NCBI RefSeq assembly: GCF_033958435.1
Contig: NC_134141.1
Span: 99,551,001-99,615,000, forward strand
DNA: 64,000 nucleotides
Direction of reading: 5' to 3'
Source: Carettochelys insculpta
Lineage: Eukaryota > Chordata > Testudines > Carettochelyidae
This document shows, one piece after another, positions 1-11,089 of the stretch (position 1 is the first letter of the stretch; each line of letters begins with the position of its first letter). The notes under the pieces were generated by a model. That model saw only the letters and a program-made list of their open reading frames with translations, did not search any database and was not told the DNA's origin. The position numbers were made by a program, and so were the translations under genes.

Positions 1-902
1 TAATGTGGGTAAGTGTAAGGTAATGCATGTTGGAAAAAATAACCCAAATTACACGTACTACATGATGGGGTCAAATTTAGCTACGACAGATCAGGAAACG
101 GATCTTGGAGTTATAGTGGATAGTTCTCTGAAGACATCCACGCAGTGTGCAGCGGCAGTTAGTAAGGCAAATAGGATGTTAGGAATTATTAAAAAACGGA
201 TCGATAATAAGACAAAAGATATCATACTTCCCCTATATAAAACTATGGTACACCCACATCTTGAGTACTGCGTGCAGATGTGGTCTCCTCACCTCAAAAA
301 AGATATATTGGCATTAGAAAACGTTCAGAAAAGGGCGACTAAGATGATTAGGGGCTTGGAACGGGTCCCATATGGGGACAGGCTAGAGAGACTGGGACTT
401 TTCAGTTTGGAAAAGAGGCGATTGAGGGGCGATATGATAGAGGTATATAAAATCATGAATGGTGAGGAGAAAGTGAATATAGAAAAATTATTTACCTTTT
501 CCCATAATACAAGAACTAGGGGACACCAAATGAAATTGATGGGTAGTAGGTTCAAAACTAATAAAAGGAAATTTTTCTTCACACAGCGCACAGTCAACCT
601 GTGGAACTCCTTGCCAGAGGAGGCTGTGAAGGCCAGGACTCTATTAGGGTTTAAAAAAGAGCTTGATAAATTTTTGCAGGTTAGGTCCATAAATGGCTAT
701 TAGCCAGGGATAAAGTATGGTGCCCTAGCCTTCAGAACAAGGGCAGGAGATGGATGGCAGGAGATAAATCACTTGATCATTGTCTTCTGTTCTTCTCTGG
801 GGCACCTGGCATTGGCCACCGTCGGCAGATGGGATGCTGGGCTGGATGGACCTTTGGTCTGACCCAGTATGGCCATTCTTATGATCTTATGTTCTTATGT
901 AT
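1..902 (+). mobile_element. CR1 LINE, 3' portion, cut by the window edge
   Basis: This is the 3' end of a CR1 non-LTR retrotransposon. It contains the C-terminal part of the reverse-transcriptase ORF, a 3' UTR of about 200 bp, and a terminal run of imperfect TTCTTATG-like 8-mers (about 874-902). That kind of short repeated tail is typical of CR1. The UTR includes the segment 'gacccagtatggcc', which recurs in other CR1 3' ends of this window (2596-2692 antisense, 48715-48872 sense). The reading frame is intact up to the stop, so this is a fairly young copy. The 5' end lies outside the window. Confidence 0.9.
2..703 (+). CDS. CR1 reverse transcriptase, C-terminal 233 codons (partial)
   Basis: The frame is open from the window edge (AAT codon at 2-4) to TAG at 701-703, with no stop or frameshift. 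The residues match the region of CR1 ORF2 that follows the catalytic palm: GVIVDSSLK, then [18 protein letters not shown], then a basic stretch ending in [12 protein letters not shown] close to the C-terminus. The YADD catalytic box would lie upstream, outside the window. The product would copy CR1 RNA at a nicked target. Any start codon inside this frame is artificial because the true start is upstream. This is an element gene, not a host gene. Whether it is still translated cannot be judged. Confidence 0.88.
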   Translation, partial: NVGKCKVMHVGKNNPNYTYYMMGSNLATTDQETDLGVIVDSSLKTSTQCAAAVSKANRMLGIIKKRIDNKTKDIILPLYKTMVHPHLEYCVQMWSPHLKKDILALENVQKRATKMIRGLERVPYGDRLERLGLFSLEKRRLRGDMIEVYKIMNGEEKVNIEKLFTFSHNTRTRGHQMKLMGSRFKTNKRKFFFTQRTVNLWNSLPEEAVKARTLLGFKKELDKFLQVRSINGY

Positions 903-904
903 AC

Positions 905-1455
905 TATTTTAGCTTCAGGGGGTAGGAGAAAGTGAGCGGCATTTATTAAAAAGGGGTCCTGATCTAAAAGGGGTTGCAAGGTTTTGTTTTATTTTTTATG
1001 GATAGTGCTGTATTGCCACCTTTACTTCTGCACTGCCTTCAGAGCTGGGTGTTCAAAGAGCAGTGGCTATTGGCATGGCACCCAGCTCTGAAGAAGGCAC
1101 CCCACCATCAGCAATGCTGAAGTAAGATTGACAATACCATACCTTGCCATCCTTACTTCTGCACTGCTGATGGAGGTGATTTTGCTCTCAGAGCTGGGAT
1201 CTCAGTCAGCAATTTCTGCTCTCCCGGTGCGCAGCTCTGAGGGCAGCACCAGCACAGCAGCAGTAATGCAACTTCTCCGCCTCCTAATAGCCTTGTGAAC
1301 CCCACCTCAACAACTCCTTTTTGGGTAGGATCCCCTAAAATTACAACACTGAAATTTCAGATTTAAATAGCTGGAATAATGAACTTTATGATTTTTAAAA
1401 TCTTGACTGTTCAATTGACCAAAATAGACTGAATTTGGTATGATCCCATCCTAAT
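905..1455. repeat. Dispersed repeat with internal GC-rich near-repeats, class unclear
   Basis: Segments built on 'cagagctggg' and 'tacttctgcactg' recur in both orientations (about 1015-1105 and 1150-1245), giving a loose fold-back structure. The AT-rich right end (about 1310-1455) holds phrases such as 'gaaatttcagatttaaatag' that I associate with a repeat common in turtle genomes. That association is from memory only. No TIR or TSD was found and there is no coding capacity. Confidence 0.4.
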
Positions 1456-1923
1456 TATAGTATTAGAAGTCCACATCTATAATCCTCCCCAAAATTTTTC
1501 ACTCCAGGGAGTTGTCCTTTGAATTCACCATTGCTAACAATTTTAAAAGTTTGTTTTTCCTTCTAAATTATTAAATATTTGCTTATAAAACTTGAAATTT
1601 GCACTATTGTTCTAACTCTAGTGTTTTTTCATTGGAAAGTGTTTTGCTAATAAAAGAGACTTCTGTTGTGTTTAACTATGACTCCATGGGGAAAGCACAA
1701 CAGATGACATTACAACCAAATGACCAATTTTTAGATTAATGCTTCAAGTTGACAGTAAATTATGCAGGAAGTGATTCATACACTATGCTTTTATTCAGAT
1801 CAGTTTTGTATTTTGCAATATCTTTGTTTACCTGTTTCAGAGGAAACGACTATAAAACAAATTTTTTTTTGGTTCAAGGATTATTAAGTCTAATGTTATT
1901 TATCATGCCTTATTATACATCTC

Positions 1924-2350
1924 AGCTATGTGTATATTACAGGGATTTGTCGACAGAAGTTTTTGTCATAAGGTATCTTCTGACAAAACTTCTGCCGCCA
2001 GATTGCTGCTAAATTGTCAAGCAGATAGCAAGAACAATTCACTCTGTTGACAGAGAGTGGCTGGACTGCCCAGACATTCTCTCATCAAAGTGGCCAACAA
2101 GAAGCACAGCCCACAGGGCTGCCCAGTGTCCTGGAAGCCCTGTCTGTCAGAGGGCCCCTGGAACATCCAGACCCTCTTTCTAGCAGGAGATCTGTTGACA
2201 GAGGTGTTATTCCTTGTGGGGAGGGGGGTACAGCTGTCAACAAAAGTGCTGCATTCCGTTGACAGAACGCCTTGGGAATCTGGCTGCTATTCAAATTTCG
2301 TCAGCAAAATGGCCATTTTGCCGATAAAACCCTCTAGTATAGACATAGCC
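1924..2350. mobile_element. Harbinger-like MITE, family D (GACAGA-rich)
   Basis: The left end AGCTATGTGTATA and the right end TATAGACATAGCC are inverted matches, and further inward both arms continue with 'TTTTGTCGACAGAA'-like sequence. Length is about 427 bp. Flanking triplets are CTC (left) and CTT (right), so the 3-bp TSD is imperfect. The internal open frames have no protein similarity that I recognise and are read as non-coding. Confidence 0.55.
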
Positions 2351-2595
2351 CTTGAATGTAGGTCTGTAGTCACATCTGCATTTTACTGTATTTCCTCAGC
2401 TATATGGCACATGTAATATAGTGAACATTTATTTCTGATATGTTGATTGGACCTGCAACAAGAAAAAACTGAAACACAGGTATTGACAAGTGACAGTACT
2501 GTCTATACAGTTGAGAAGGCTGCATAATGTGTATCTAGTTCTCTGGAAAAAAAATCACCCAAATTGAAGGTACAAATACAATACCAATAAACTTA

Positions 2596-2692
2596 AGTTC
2601 AGCCATACTGGGACTGACCAGTGGCACATCTAGCCCAGTATCCTGTCTTCTGCCACTAGCTGATACCAGATACTTTAGAGGGAATGAAGAGA
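2596..2692 (-). mobile_element. CR1 3' UTR fragment, antisense
   Basis: 'agccatactgggactgacc' followed by 'tagcccagtatcctgtcttc' is the reverse complement of the CR1 3' UTR seen at about 780-880. It is a short, truncated copy. Confidence 0.7.
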
Positions 2693-4417
2693 ATGGAGCA
2701 ATTCCTCAGTGAGCTACACCATACTGTTGAGTCCAGCATCTGGCGGTCAGGTACTCAAGCCCTCAGCTCCTTCAGTTCAGCCACTCGGGTTTCCAGATGT
2801 CATACTCAGTCTCAGAAGGTGTTGAGCTACTGGAAGCGAATGTACACAGGTTGCTTGTCCACCAAACAGATAAGCATACACATTATGTTTAGTGCAATAA
2901 ACTGGACAGAACCTACTCTGCTGTTGGCATTTTGACTTTTGCATTTGTTTGCTGTTGTTTCATTGTTTTAGCAGGGCATGTGAAGAGGAAGGATCTTTAC
3001 TGGCCTAAATTTAGACAATAACGTTGTATGTGGTTTTCATGCTCCCTCCCTAAACTGCTCTGCAGAACTTCCTTGTTTGCTGTTCCAAGTCATTTGTCAC
3101 TTTGAAGCTGGCTTTTTAAACTCCTATTCTTCCTGAATAGCCCTTCTTCCTTGCTAAGGAATCCTGAAGGGATAAGGGCTCAAAGGATGGCTGGCTAGAG
3201 CTTCATTAGGAAGCTGGCTGTCCAGCATAGCAGGCACTAAGCTCAGCACACAGCCTCTCAAAGGCCACACAGTCAATTTCAATCAAGCAGCCACACAACA
3301 TTCTAATCAGACTAACTGATGGGCTAAGGCTTTTATGTTGAACGATGGCATATTGTTTTTGAGAAGACACTATTGCAGTAGAGCACAAGGAACGTGTCCC
3401 ATTTCAGCCAATCATTTTAATGATTGAATTTTAAAGGTAATTTTCCCAGAACCTTTTATGTACCCTGATTGCTTGAAAGAAACAATTTCTTCCTTCTGTA
3501 CTCACTGGGGGAGACAATCTCATTTCCTCTTTTTCTTACCACAGTAGCAAAACCATTTCCAGTAGGCCTCCCCTCCTCCCTCCGTCACAACTGCCTAATC
3601 ACAGTTTGAGGCAACATAACCGTAAAGCGTTAGTCACAGCTGCACACTCATGAAGACTATATTAGGGGATGGTGTAAATGCATGGTATGTACTGACAAGC
3701 TGCTTTCAGAATTAGTGTTCAGACAGTAACTACTGTTATTCTCCCACACTATTTTTGTACTATTGGTTTGAGCGCTACTACATAGTGTCTACCAGTAGGT
3801 GGCAGTGTTTACAATTCAAAAAGTTACATGAAAAGCTTTTCTTATTAAAAAGTGTGCCAGATTTTCAAAATGGGGCTGGCAGCTGGCTCTGCTCTGCAAC
3901 AGGCATATGGCCTTGCTCCAGTGGCCCCAGCTGGCCTGCTCTGCTGGTTCCGCAGCATGCTAGTTAACTGCATCTACTGTTACCTGGGTGCTGGACGACG
4001 GAGCTGTTACCGTACCCAGAAGTTTCTCATAACCCATAAGTATGGGTATGAAACACTAACTTCCTCTTTACGACAGGTTCTTGTAATGGGGTGGCAGTCA
4101 CTTGTTTTGAGTGCCAGTCTGTCTGAGTGCGTGCCTGCACATACTCAGTCTTTTTGGCTAGTCAGCCCTCCAGTTGAGGCATGCTTCAAGTGTGATCCAG
4201 CCCCTTCCAGGATACACGCTTAGCAGGGTCCTGTCTTGGTGCCCTCTCTATAGTTACTCAAGTGGTTTCCCCTCCTGGAGACTGCATCTAGGTCATCTGT
4301 TCACCACAGTCTGCTCCCCATTCAAGACCAACAGGTGTCTCTCCAAGGTTTCCTCTCCTGGAGAGGGTCTCCTCCTTTTGGTTGCTGAATTTCATGTACA
4401 GGGAACAGGTGGGGATG
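2693..4417. other. No gene or element recognised
   Basis: Only short chance frames occur here. No splice-flanked coding exon, TIR pair or tandem array was seen. A moderately GC-rich patch at about 3870-4330 has no recognisable identity. Confidence 0.4.
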
Positions 4418-4492
4418 ATAGCCTGTGAGAGACAGGAGCTCAGATTAGATGACCTGGTGCTCCCTACTGGTCTTAAATTCCATGATGCTACC
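4418..4492 (+). mobile_element. CR1 3' end fragment, old
   Basis: 'agattagatgacctggtgct' and 'cttaaattccatgatgctac' match the end of an older CR1 3' UTR in sense orientation. It is very short and diverged. Confidence 0.5.
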
Positions 4493-5164
4493 TTAAAAAT
4501 GGAGGTGAATGGAAGATGGTGAGGAAGCAGAAGCTGATTTTATACATTGTCCCAATCACTGCAGACTTGTCCTAAATCCCATATTCTGCTCATCCTGTCA
4601 GACATCAGAATGATACTGTGAGATTACCCAACAGTGAGATCCAGCTCAAATTTCAACTATGGAAGCCATTTCTGAACAAAATATGCAACAAATGTCACTG
4701 AGTAATTGAGAATAATGGAGTATAAACTCAGAGAAAATACAGATCTGCCCATAGACAGTTCACTAATGTGAAATATGGACAATTCATCTAACAAATCATT
4801 ACAAATTTTTCAGACAACTCTAGTTATTAACTATCAGGTGTGGATGTTCTCCACCAGACAATACAGCACATGATACTAAATATATCACAACTAATCTCAG
4901 GATTCAGTAACCAACAAGACAAAAATCAGCTGTACATCAGTTTTCAAAGGGTATTTTACATGCCATCAAGTGACTCAGAAAATAAAGAGCATCAAATGAT
5001 GGCTGGAAATTGATATGTATCATCTTGTAATAACCACAGATATAAATATTGGCTCATTGTTCAAGGCTAGAACTGACCTAGTTTGTATAAGTTGTGACCC
5101 CTTGGTCTTGACCACTTCTTTGAGGTATATACAACTGTAAAACTCTCTCAGCTAGAGATGCAAC
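4493..5164. other. No gene or element recognised
   Basis: AT-rich sequence with no long frame, no TIR and no repeat that I can name. Confidence 0.4.
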
Positions 5165-5395
5165 ACTAAGATCTACCTACAACAGCAACGAAGGGTCCTG
5201 TGGCACCTTATAGACTAACAGAAAAGTTTTGGGCATGAGCTTTCGTGAGCACAGACTCACTTTTTCAGTGAGTCTGTGCTCACGAAAGCTCATGCTCAAA
5301 ACTTTTCTGTTAGTCTATAAGGTGCCACAGGACCCTTTGTTGCTGTTACAGATCCAGACTAACACGGCTACCCCTCCGATACTAAAGATCTACCT
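5165..5395. mobile_element. Penelope-like element fragment: inverted dimer with 14-15-bp TSD
   Basis: Two 81-bp arms (5181-5261 and 5267-5347) are near-perfect inverted repeats around a 5-bp loop. After the right arm the element continues with 'agactaacacggctacccct' to about 5380. The insertion is bracketed by 'actaagatctacct' (5165-5178) and 'actaaagatctacct' (5381-5395), a target duplication with one 1-bp difference. Each arm contains GCTCACGAAAGC or its complement. This corresponds to the 3' half of a hammerhead-ribozyme core (stem II plus GAAA), but the CTGATGA box is lost at the palindrome centre. Hammerheads in the terminal repeats of Penelope-like retroelements are a published feature of that class. 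Assigning this fragment to that class is my inference. Confidence 0.6.
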
Positions 5396-5399
5396 GCCA

Positions 5400-5616
5400 C
5401 TCAGCTGTTCATGCATGGAGAAAAAGGTCCATAGCTACTTCAGCCTAACAGTACATCCTTTCACATTTTCTGTGTGTCTTTCTATGTTCTTTCATCTGAC
5501 AAAGTGTGTCTTTGCCATGAAAGTTTATGCTCCAATAAATCTGTTAGTGTGTGAGGTGCTACAGGACTTCTCATTGTTTTTGCGGGTACAGACTAACATG
5601 GCTATTTCTTTGATAC
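5400..5616 (+). mobile_element. Penelope-like fragment, second subfamily
   Basis: A diverged relative of the neighbouring dimer, in sense orientation only. In order it has a degenerate hammerhead core (5496-5523), 'ccaataaatctgttagtg', 'gaggtgctacaggacttctc' and 'acagactaacatggctat'. The 5' limit is vague. Confidence 0.5.
5496..5523 (+). ncRNA. Degenerate hammerhead ribozyme remnant
   Basis: CTGACAAAG, then GTGTGTCTTTGCCAT as a damaged stem-loop II, then GAAAG. The order CTGAnGA / stem II / GAAA is the hammerhead core. The box here reads CTGACAA and the stem has mismatches, so activity is unlikely. Confidence 0.4.
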
Positions 5617-5861
5617 TTATTTTCTTGGGTGATTGGAACAATGTAGGCATAAAATGAGGCCACTTGACATCAGTAGGAATTCTACACTCTGAACAGGTGC
5701 AGGATATGCAACACAGGATCAAAGAGCAGATTTGAGATGGAAAAGGTTAGAGAGAGACATCTTTGGAATATCTTGTGCTGTACATCTCTATGAAGTCAAT
5801 ATACAGTAGAAGCTACAAAAAGGAAGTGCTAGGGAATATTACAACAGTAGAGGGAGTCAAG

Positions 5862-6290
5862 GGCTATGTCTACACGTGCCCCAAACTTCGAAATGGCCAT
5901 GCAAATGGCCATTTCGAAGTTTACTAATGAAGCGCTGAAATGCATATTCAGCGCTTCATTAGCATGCGGGCTGCCGCGGTGCTTCGAAATTGATGCGCCT
6001 TGCCGCTGCGCGGCGCGTCCAGATGGGGCTCCTTTTCGAAAGGACCCTGCCTACTTCGAAGTCTCTTTATTCCCATGAGCTCATGAGGGACTTCGGAGTA
6101 GGCGAGGTCCTTTCGAAAAGGAGCCCCGTCTGGATGCGCCGCGCGGCGGCAAGGCGCATCAATTTCGAAGCGCCGTGGCAGCCCGCATGCTAATGAAGCG
6201 CTGAATGTGCATTTCAGCGCTTCATTAGTAAACTTTGAAATGGCCATTTGCATGGCCATTTCGAAGTTTGGGGCATGTGTAGACACGGCC
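5862..6290. mobile_element. Fold-back MITE, family A, full length (429 bp)
   Basis: The TIRs are GGCTATGTCTACACGTG and CATGTGTAGACACGGCC. The whole element is two long arms of about 200 bp meeting near 6076, rich in TTCGAA. TSD AAG is present on both sides (5859-5861 and 6291-6293). The 3-bp TSD and GTCTACAC ends fit the PIF/Harbinger class. This is the longest and most symmetrical family A copy in the window. Both strands show open frames through the arms, which simply reflect CpG-rich stop-poor DNA. Confidence 0.85.
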
Positions 6291-6344
6291 AAGGAGTTTC
6301 ATTATTCCATCAGAGAAGATTAATGGAGTCTTGCAGACAAGTTA

Positions 6345-7317
6345 CCTCAGGGAGCAGCCACACCTGCTCCCTACATGATTTAGTCATGGGGCTTAGTCCT
6401 GTATTCAGGGCTCAGTGGACCAAAGCCAAGCTCTTTGGGCAAGCACCACATTTAGCCTAGTCCTAAAGTCAAATGGCCCAAGGCCAGGTGCAGGACTGGG
6501 CAACCAACAACCAGTCCCTACAAAGTCCCAAATCTATGCCCAGGCCCTGGAATAAGGCAGGCGATTGAACAAGAGAATATGAAAGCCCAGGCTGTGGTGC
6601 TGGGCAGGGACAGTGAACAAACAGACAATATACAAACCAGGCCCAGGCCCTCACAAGCAGAAAGAGAGCAGGGCCACCTAGGCATGTGCCTGGACTAGTG
6701 GGGGGCAGAGGGGAGAGAGACACCACCCACAGGTTAGGGGTGGCAGGGAGGACACAGGCCCATCCACTCCACTGCATCCCAGCCCAGCGCCCTGTTGGCA
6801 GCAGTGACCTGCCACCAGGGTCAGCAGGGCTCCACACCAAAACCCACTGACTCCTCTGCCACTTCCGTATCTCCCCCTTTCATATCAATGCCAGTCAGCT
6901 TCTCTAGGTCCAGCAAGGTGCCACCATGACTAGATTCTCCTCCAGGTCTTTCAGCAGGGGTCCCAGTGGCCTGGGCCAATTCTCAGCCTCCTGGTTAACA
7001 CTGGTTGGGCCCCTCTGGGGGCTGTAGTGCCTCAGCCACAAAGGGGAGCTTCTCCTCAAGGTCATCTGGCAGGGGTCCCAGTGGTCCAAGCCAGTCCTCA
7101 GCCTCCCAGAGCAAAGTATCCTCCTAGCCCAGAGCTTCAGTCTGGCCTCACTGGGGGCTGGGACCCTACTGAGCTTTGGGCCAGGGGGTTTATACTGGTA
7201 GCCCCACCCCTTGCCTTCCAGGCAGTTAAGGGAGAGGGACTAAATTCTGTTCCCCCAGGGTGCAGGGAGGGATTCTTTCCCTTCTGCCTCAGGGAGTGGC
7301 CACACCTGCTCCCTACA
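6345..7317. repeat. GC-rich repeat unit with flanking direct repeats, class unclear
   Basis: A block of about 970 bp is bounded by direct repeats of about 32 bp containing 'gccacacctgctccctaca' (6345-6376 and 7286-7317). Inside it, 'ggcaggggtcccagtgg'-type sequence occurs twice about 110 bp apart (about 6944-7006 and 7053-7106), an old tandem duplication. There is no TIR, no RT motif and no coding evidence. It could be a decayed LTR-type or composite repeat. Confidence 0.4.
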
Positions 7318-7400
7318 GGTCTATATTCTTTATTACTAGTGATGATATAGTGATGAAGACAGCCTCACTGAGGTGCACATTGGTCTGAAGAAAGCAAATA

Positions 7401-7418
7401 TCTATCTATCTATCTATT
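7401..7418. repeat. (TCTA)n microsatellite
   Basis: Four and a half perfect TCTA units. Confidence 0.8.
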
Positions 7419-7909
7419 GAAAGTAATGCCCAGTACAAACAAACAATCTGGCAGCTTACGTTAATACCATTCAAGAAATTTTGAAACAAATCCCTTCTAC
7501 AGAGCTCAGAAAATAGACATAAACCACTGCTGGCAGCAGTGCAATAAATGCTGTACATTGGATAAAAACTATAGAATACTCCCTTGACAATATCATATTT
7601 ATGGATGAAAGGTCTGGTGTAGAATTAGTGTTTTTATGGCCAACATTTTTAACTTCAGGAACCTAAAGTTAAATCTATATAGAGAGATTCAAGGTGGACT
7701 GAAGCAGTTTAAAATGAGAAAGAGAAATACTAGGAGTAAGAAAATCCTGTGCTATACACCAGTTCAAACAAGTGGGCTGCATCTAGATGTTTTTCCTGGC
7801 CTCTTTCTGTTCTTTTATGTGTACATAATATTTGAAAACTAATACCAAATAAATAAATAAATAATATGGGCATCATATGTGTCAGAGTCAAAAATAAGAG
7901 CATTTCTAC

Positions 7910-8125
7910 GGCCGTGTCTACACTATCCCAACCCTTTGAAATGGCCATGCAAATGGCCATTTCCAAGTTCACTAATGAAGCGCTGAAATACATATTCAGC
8001 GCCTCTTTAGAATGCCGGCAGCCGCAGCACTTTGAAATTGCCATCGCTCGCTGCTGCATGGCTCATCCAGACGGGTGTTCTTTTTGAAAGGACCCCGGCA
8101 ACTTCGAAATCCCCTTATTCCTATT
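7910..8125. mobile_element. MITE family A, left half only
   Basis: It begins GGCCGTGTCTACACTATCC and follows the left arm of family A to the palindrome centre ('ccccttattccta'). It then stops directly against the next full copy. No right arm belonging to this copy is present. Confidence 0.7.
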
Positions 8126-8576
8126 GGCTACATCTACACTAGCCCAAAACTTAGAAATATCCATTTGCATGAATGGACGTGCAAATGGACATTTCGAAGT
8201 TTACTAATGAAGTGGTGAAATACATATTCAGTGCCTCATTAGAATGCCAGCAGCCACGGCACTTCGAAATTGACGTGGCTCGCTGCTGCACAGCTCGCCC
8301 AGAGGGGCTCCTTTTCAAAAGGACCCCTGCAACTTTGAAATCCCCTTATTCCTATCTGCTGTTAAGAATAAGGCGATAGTGAAGTTGCCGGGGTCCTTTC
8401 GAAAAGGAGCCACATCTGGACGAGCTGTGTCGTGGCAAGCCACAGCAATTTTAAAGTGCTGCAGCTGCTGGCATTCGAATGAGGTGCTGAATATGTATTT
8501 CAGCGCTTCATTAGTAAACTTCGAAATGTCCATTTGCATGGCCATTTCAAAGTTTTGGGATAGTGTAGACGAAGCC
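8126..8576. mobile_element. MITE family A, full copy abutting a half copy
   Basis: Termini are GGCTACATCTACACTAG and TAGTGTAGACGAAGCC, with both arms present and the centre near 8355. Flanking triplets are ATT (left) and TAT (right), so no clean TSD is seen for this unit alone. Confidence 0.75.
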
Positions 8577-8625
8577 TATGAGATCAGTTACTCTGGATAT
8601 GGATTTTGGATAGCAATGTCCTGAT

Positions 8626-9246
8626 CATAATTATAAAAGTATAGCCACACAGCTTTCCAATAGGTTCCACTCAGGGGCTCAGAGCTGATATCTCTCCCCA
8701 AGCCCTGAAGCTGCTGGGGCTGGTAGAATGGAGCCAGTTCTTGCCAACCCCAGCAGGGAGCAGCCATGGCCAGTAGAGGGGAGCCCTTTTCTACTGGGCC
8801 CAGCATGAAGCCACCCAGGTAAGTGCGAGCTCCAATCCCAAACTCCACCTTGAGCTCCCACTGGCCTGAACACCTTTCTGCATCCAAAAGTTCTCATCCC
8901 CAGCCTCATCCCAAAGCCTACACCCCCAACCCAGCACCAGTACCCCATTTCTACATCCCAACCCACAGCCCCAAGCCCCTCTCCTAAACCAGACCCCCTT
9001 CCTTCACCCTCATATCCTCATGACCACCTCCACCTCAGAGCCTACACCCATCGCTACAGCCCTTGTACCCCAACTCTCTGCCTCCGTCCTGAGCCTCTTC
9101 CTGCACTCAGAATTCCTTGTCCCCACCCCACCACATGAATTTTATGTACACCAATATGAAAATGATGTGTTGTACATCAGTTCCACATTAGTGCACAAAA
9201 GGGAATTCGTTCTGCTCAGGGGTAGAAAAGCTTAGAGGAGACACTG
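8626..9246. mobile_element. hAT-like non-autonomous element, C-rich interior
   Basis: A perfect 8-bp direct repeat GTCCTGAT flanks the segment (8618-8625 and 9247-9254), the size expected for hAT elements. The right end CTTAGAGGAGACACTG reads inward as CAGTGTCTCCTCTAAG, a hAT-like terminus. The left end (CATAATTATA) keeps only CA and is otherwise degraded. The interior is a pyrimidine-rich series of 'catcccaaagcctacacccc' type, closely similar to the core at 38760-39070. Confidence 0.55.
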
Positions 9247-9587
9247 GTCCTGATATATATTATATTGGCCTAGACAGAACAAATGGCAAGGTGTCTAAAA
9301 TAATCCCCAGAAGTACAGGTGCCATTTTTGATGATGAACTAAATAGCTATAGCTGACAATAGTCCTAGTGATCTTCTCCATTATCACAAGTAATAAAGTA
9401 TTCCAATAAGGGAGTTAAATAATATTCTGAGCTGGTACTGAAAACTTCTCCAGATTTCTGAACCATTTTAAATTATCTCGTGCTGATGAATTGTTGTCTA
9501 TATTTTGTCAGTAAGTGTCTAAATGAGAGTACATTGAAGAGACATGAGACTTGCTGCTAGAGAAGTTCAATAGCCCTCACAAATAAT

Positions 9588-10055
9588 ATCTACGAAGACA
9601 AAACTATGCATCTTCAACATAAATGTGAAGAGTGTGCTCTTGTATGGACGTGAGACCTGGAGTACTAAAAAGTCTTCAAATCACAAGCTACAGACAGTAA
9701 TAAACAGATGCCTGAGATATATCCTTTGCATCAAATGGCAAGACTTGGTCACAAATGAGGAGCTTTGGAACAGAGCAGGACAAGAACCACTTGAAGTTCA
9801 AATCAAGACACGAAAGTGAGGATGGCTAGGCCACACCCTCAGAAAACCATCATCCAGCATAAACTGTCAAGTTCTTTCATGGAACCTGCAAGGTAAATGC
9901 AAAACAGGAACACCTCAGACAACGCAGAGAAGATCTACTGAGACTGAAGGACAACAATGGGGCACTCCTGGGGTTATTTAGAAGTTTTGTCCCAAGACAG
10001 AGTGAAACGGAGGAGAATTGTAGATGCTATACAAGGATTTAAGTTAAGTCAAGTC
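9588..10055 (+). mobile_element. LINE 3' fragment (RTE-like), decayed RT C-terminus
   Basis: The frame at 9625-9819 encodes KSVLLYGRETW, then INRCLRYILCIKWQD, NEELWNRAGQEP and VQIKTRK. After a stop, GWLGHTLRKP follows in the same frame. This is the region after the RT palm in many LINE RTs. The 3' end is a short 'ttaagttaagtcaag' tail. It is 5'-truncated and carries stops. Clade assignment is by resemblance only. Confidence 0.6.
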
Positions 10056-11089
10056 AGAACTAATGATGGAGGCTGCTATTGCAGCCTGTTGTCTTGACAA
10101 GAGAGTACCTTTGGCCTATTTGGGCATTAAATACCAATAATACCTGTATTCACTGCTACAGCATTAAACAATTAAGTATGGTCCAGAATTCTGTGCCAAG
10201 GTATTCTTAGCAACCCTCATTGTACCAAACACCACTACATTTTTTAAATTCTTTAATTAAAGATATGGGAAAAGAAAGATAAACAGTCAAAACTTTGAAA
10301 TATAAAGTAATAAGTCAGGCTTTCATTTTAACAATATCCATCATTCCCTTTTCTTTTAGCTGTTAGAGAGATTTTATAGGAAAGCCTTTCCCCCTGGTTT
10401 GGTGGGTTATTTTTAGATAGTACTAACAGAAGTGCCATCCCTCCAGGATCAGCTTGCCATCTCCCAGAGTCAGCATCAATCTCCTGGTGACCGCTGACAT
10501 CAATCCTGGAAATGTTAATAGGATATTTCAAGAAAATGGTTCATCATATTGTGAAAAAAAAATCTCCTGGAATAACTTCAGTCATGGCAACCCTAGGTAC
10601 TTAAGGAGAACATGATCAGGTGAAGCACATGGAATTAGCAGAGGAGGAAAAGATGGTCTGAAAGGAAGAGACCCCAAAGAAGAGTGGCCCTTTCTCTGGG
10701 AAGGGGCCTGATAAAAGGTTGGAAGTGCAGAGGAGCAGACACTCTGAGGTGAGTCTGAAGGATCCAGGAAGATCAGGCACAACTGAGGAGTGATGGCCTG
10801 CAAATGGAGTGGGGCACAGGAGACTGCAGACAGCTGTGAAAGGGTCACACGGCAGCTGAGATTTGTCTGAATGAGACAGGCTTTCACTGGGTTAAAAATT
10901 TATTTCTTTTGGACTGGTTAAAGAACTCTGTAGCCTCCATTCTAACTGAGGGCTTTTAATGCTGCCATAACATAAATGATTAATAATAATCATAACACAT
11001 AAGGGTCAGACGGAGTCACAGAAAATCACTTCAAAGAGATAATCTGCCCTTTCCCAAATGTAAGACAAGACATATTGTAAAACTCTATC
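10056..11089. other. No gene recognised
   Basis: Mostly AT-rich DNA. A patch at about 10430-10595 ('ctccaggatcagcttgccat' to 'tggcaacccta') looks like a decayed DNA element, but no termini can be assigned. The 101-residue antisense frame at 10582-10887 has no recognisable motif. Confidence 0.35.

Noticed and set aside
5948..6292. Open frames of 60-115 codons in MITE arms (similar peptides at 7866, 8173, 8888, 14914, 48888, 55557)
   Set aside because: The peptides are alike only because the MITE DNA is repeated, and they read on both strands. They are not a gene family.
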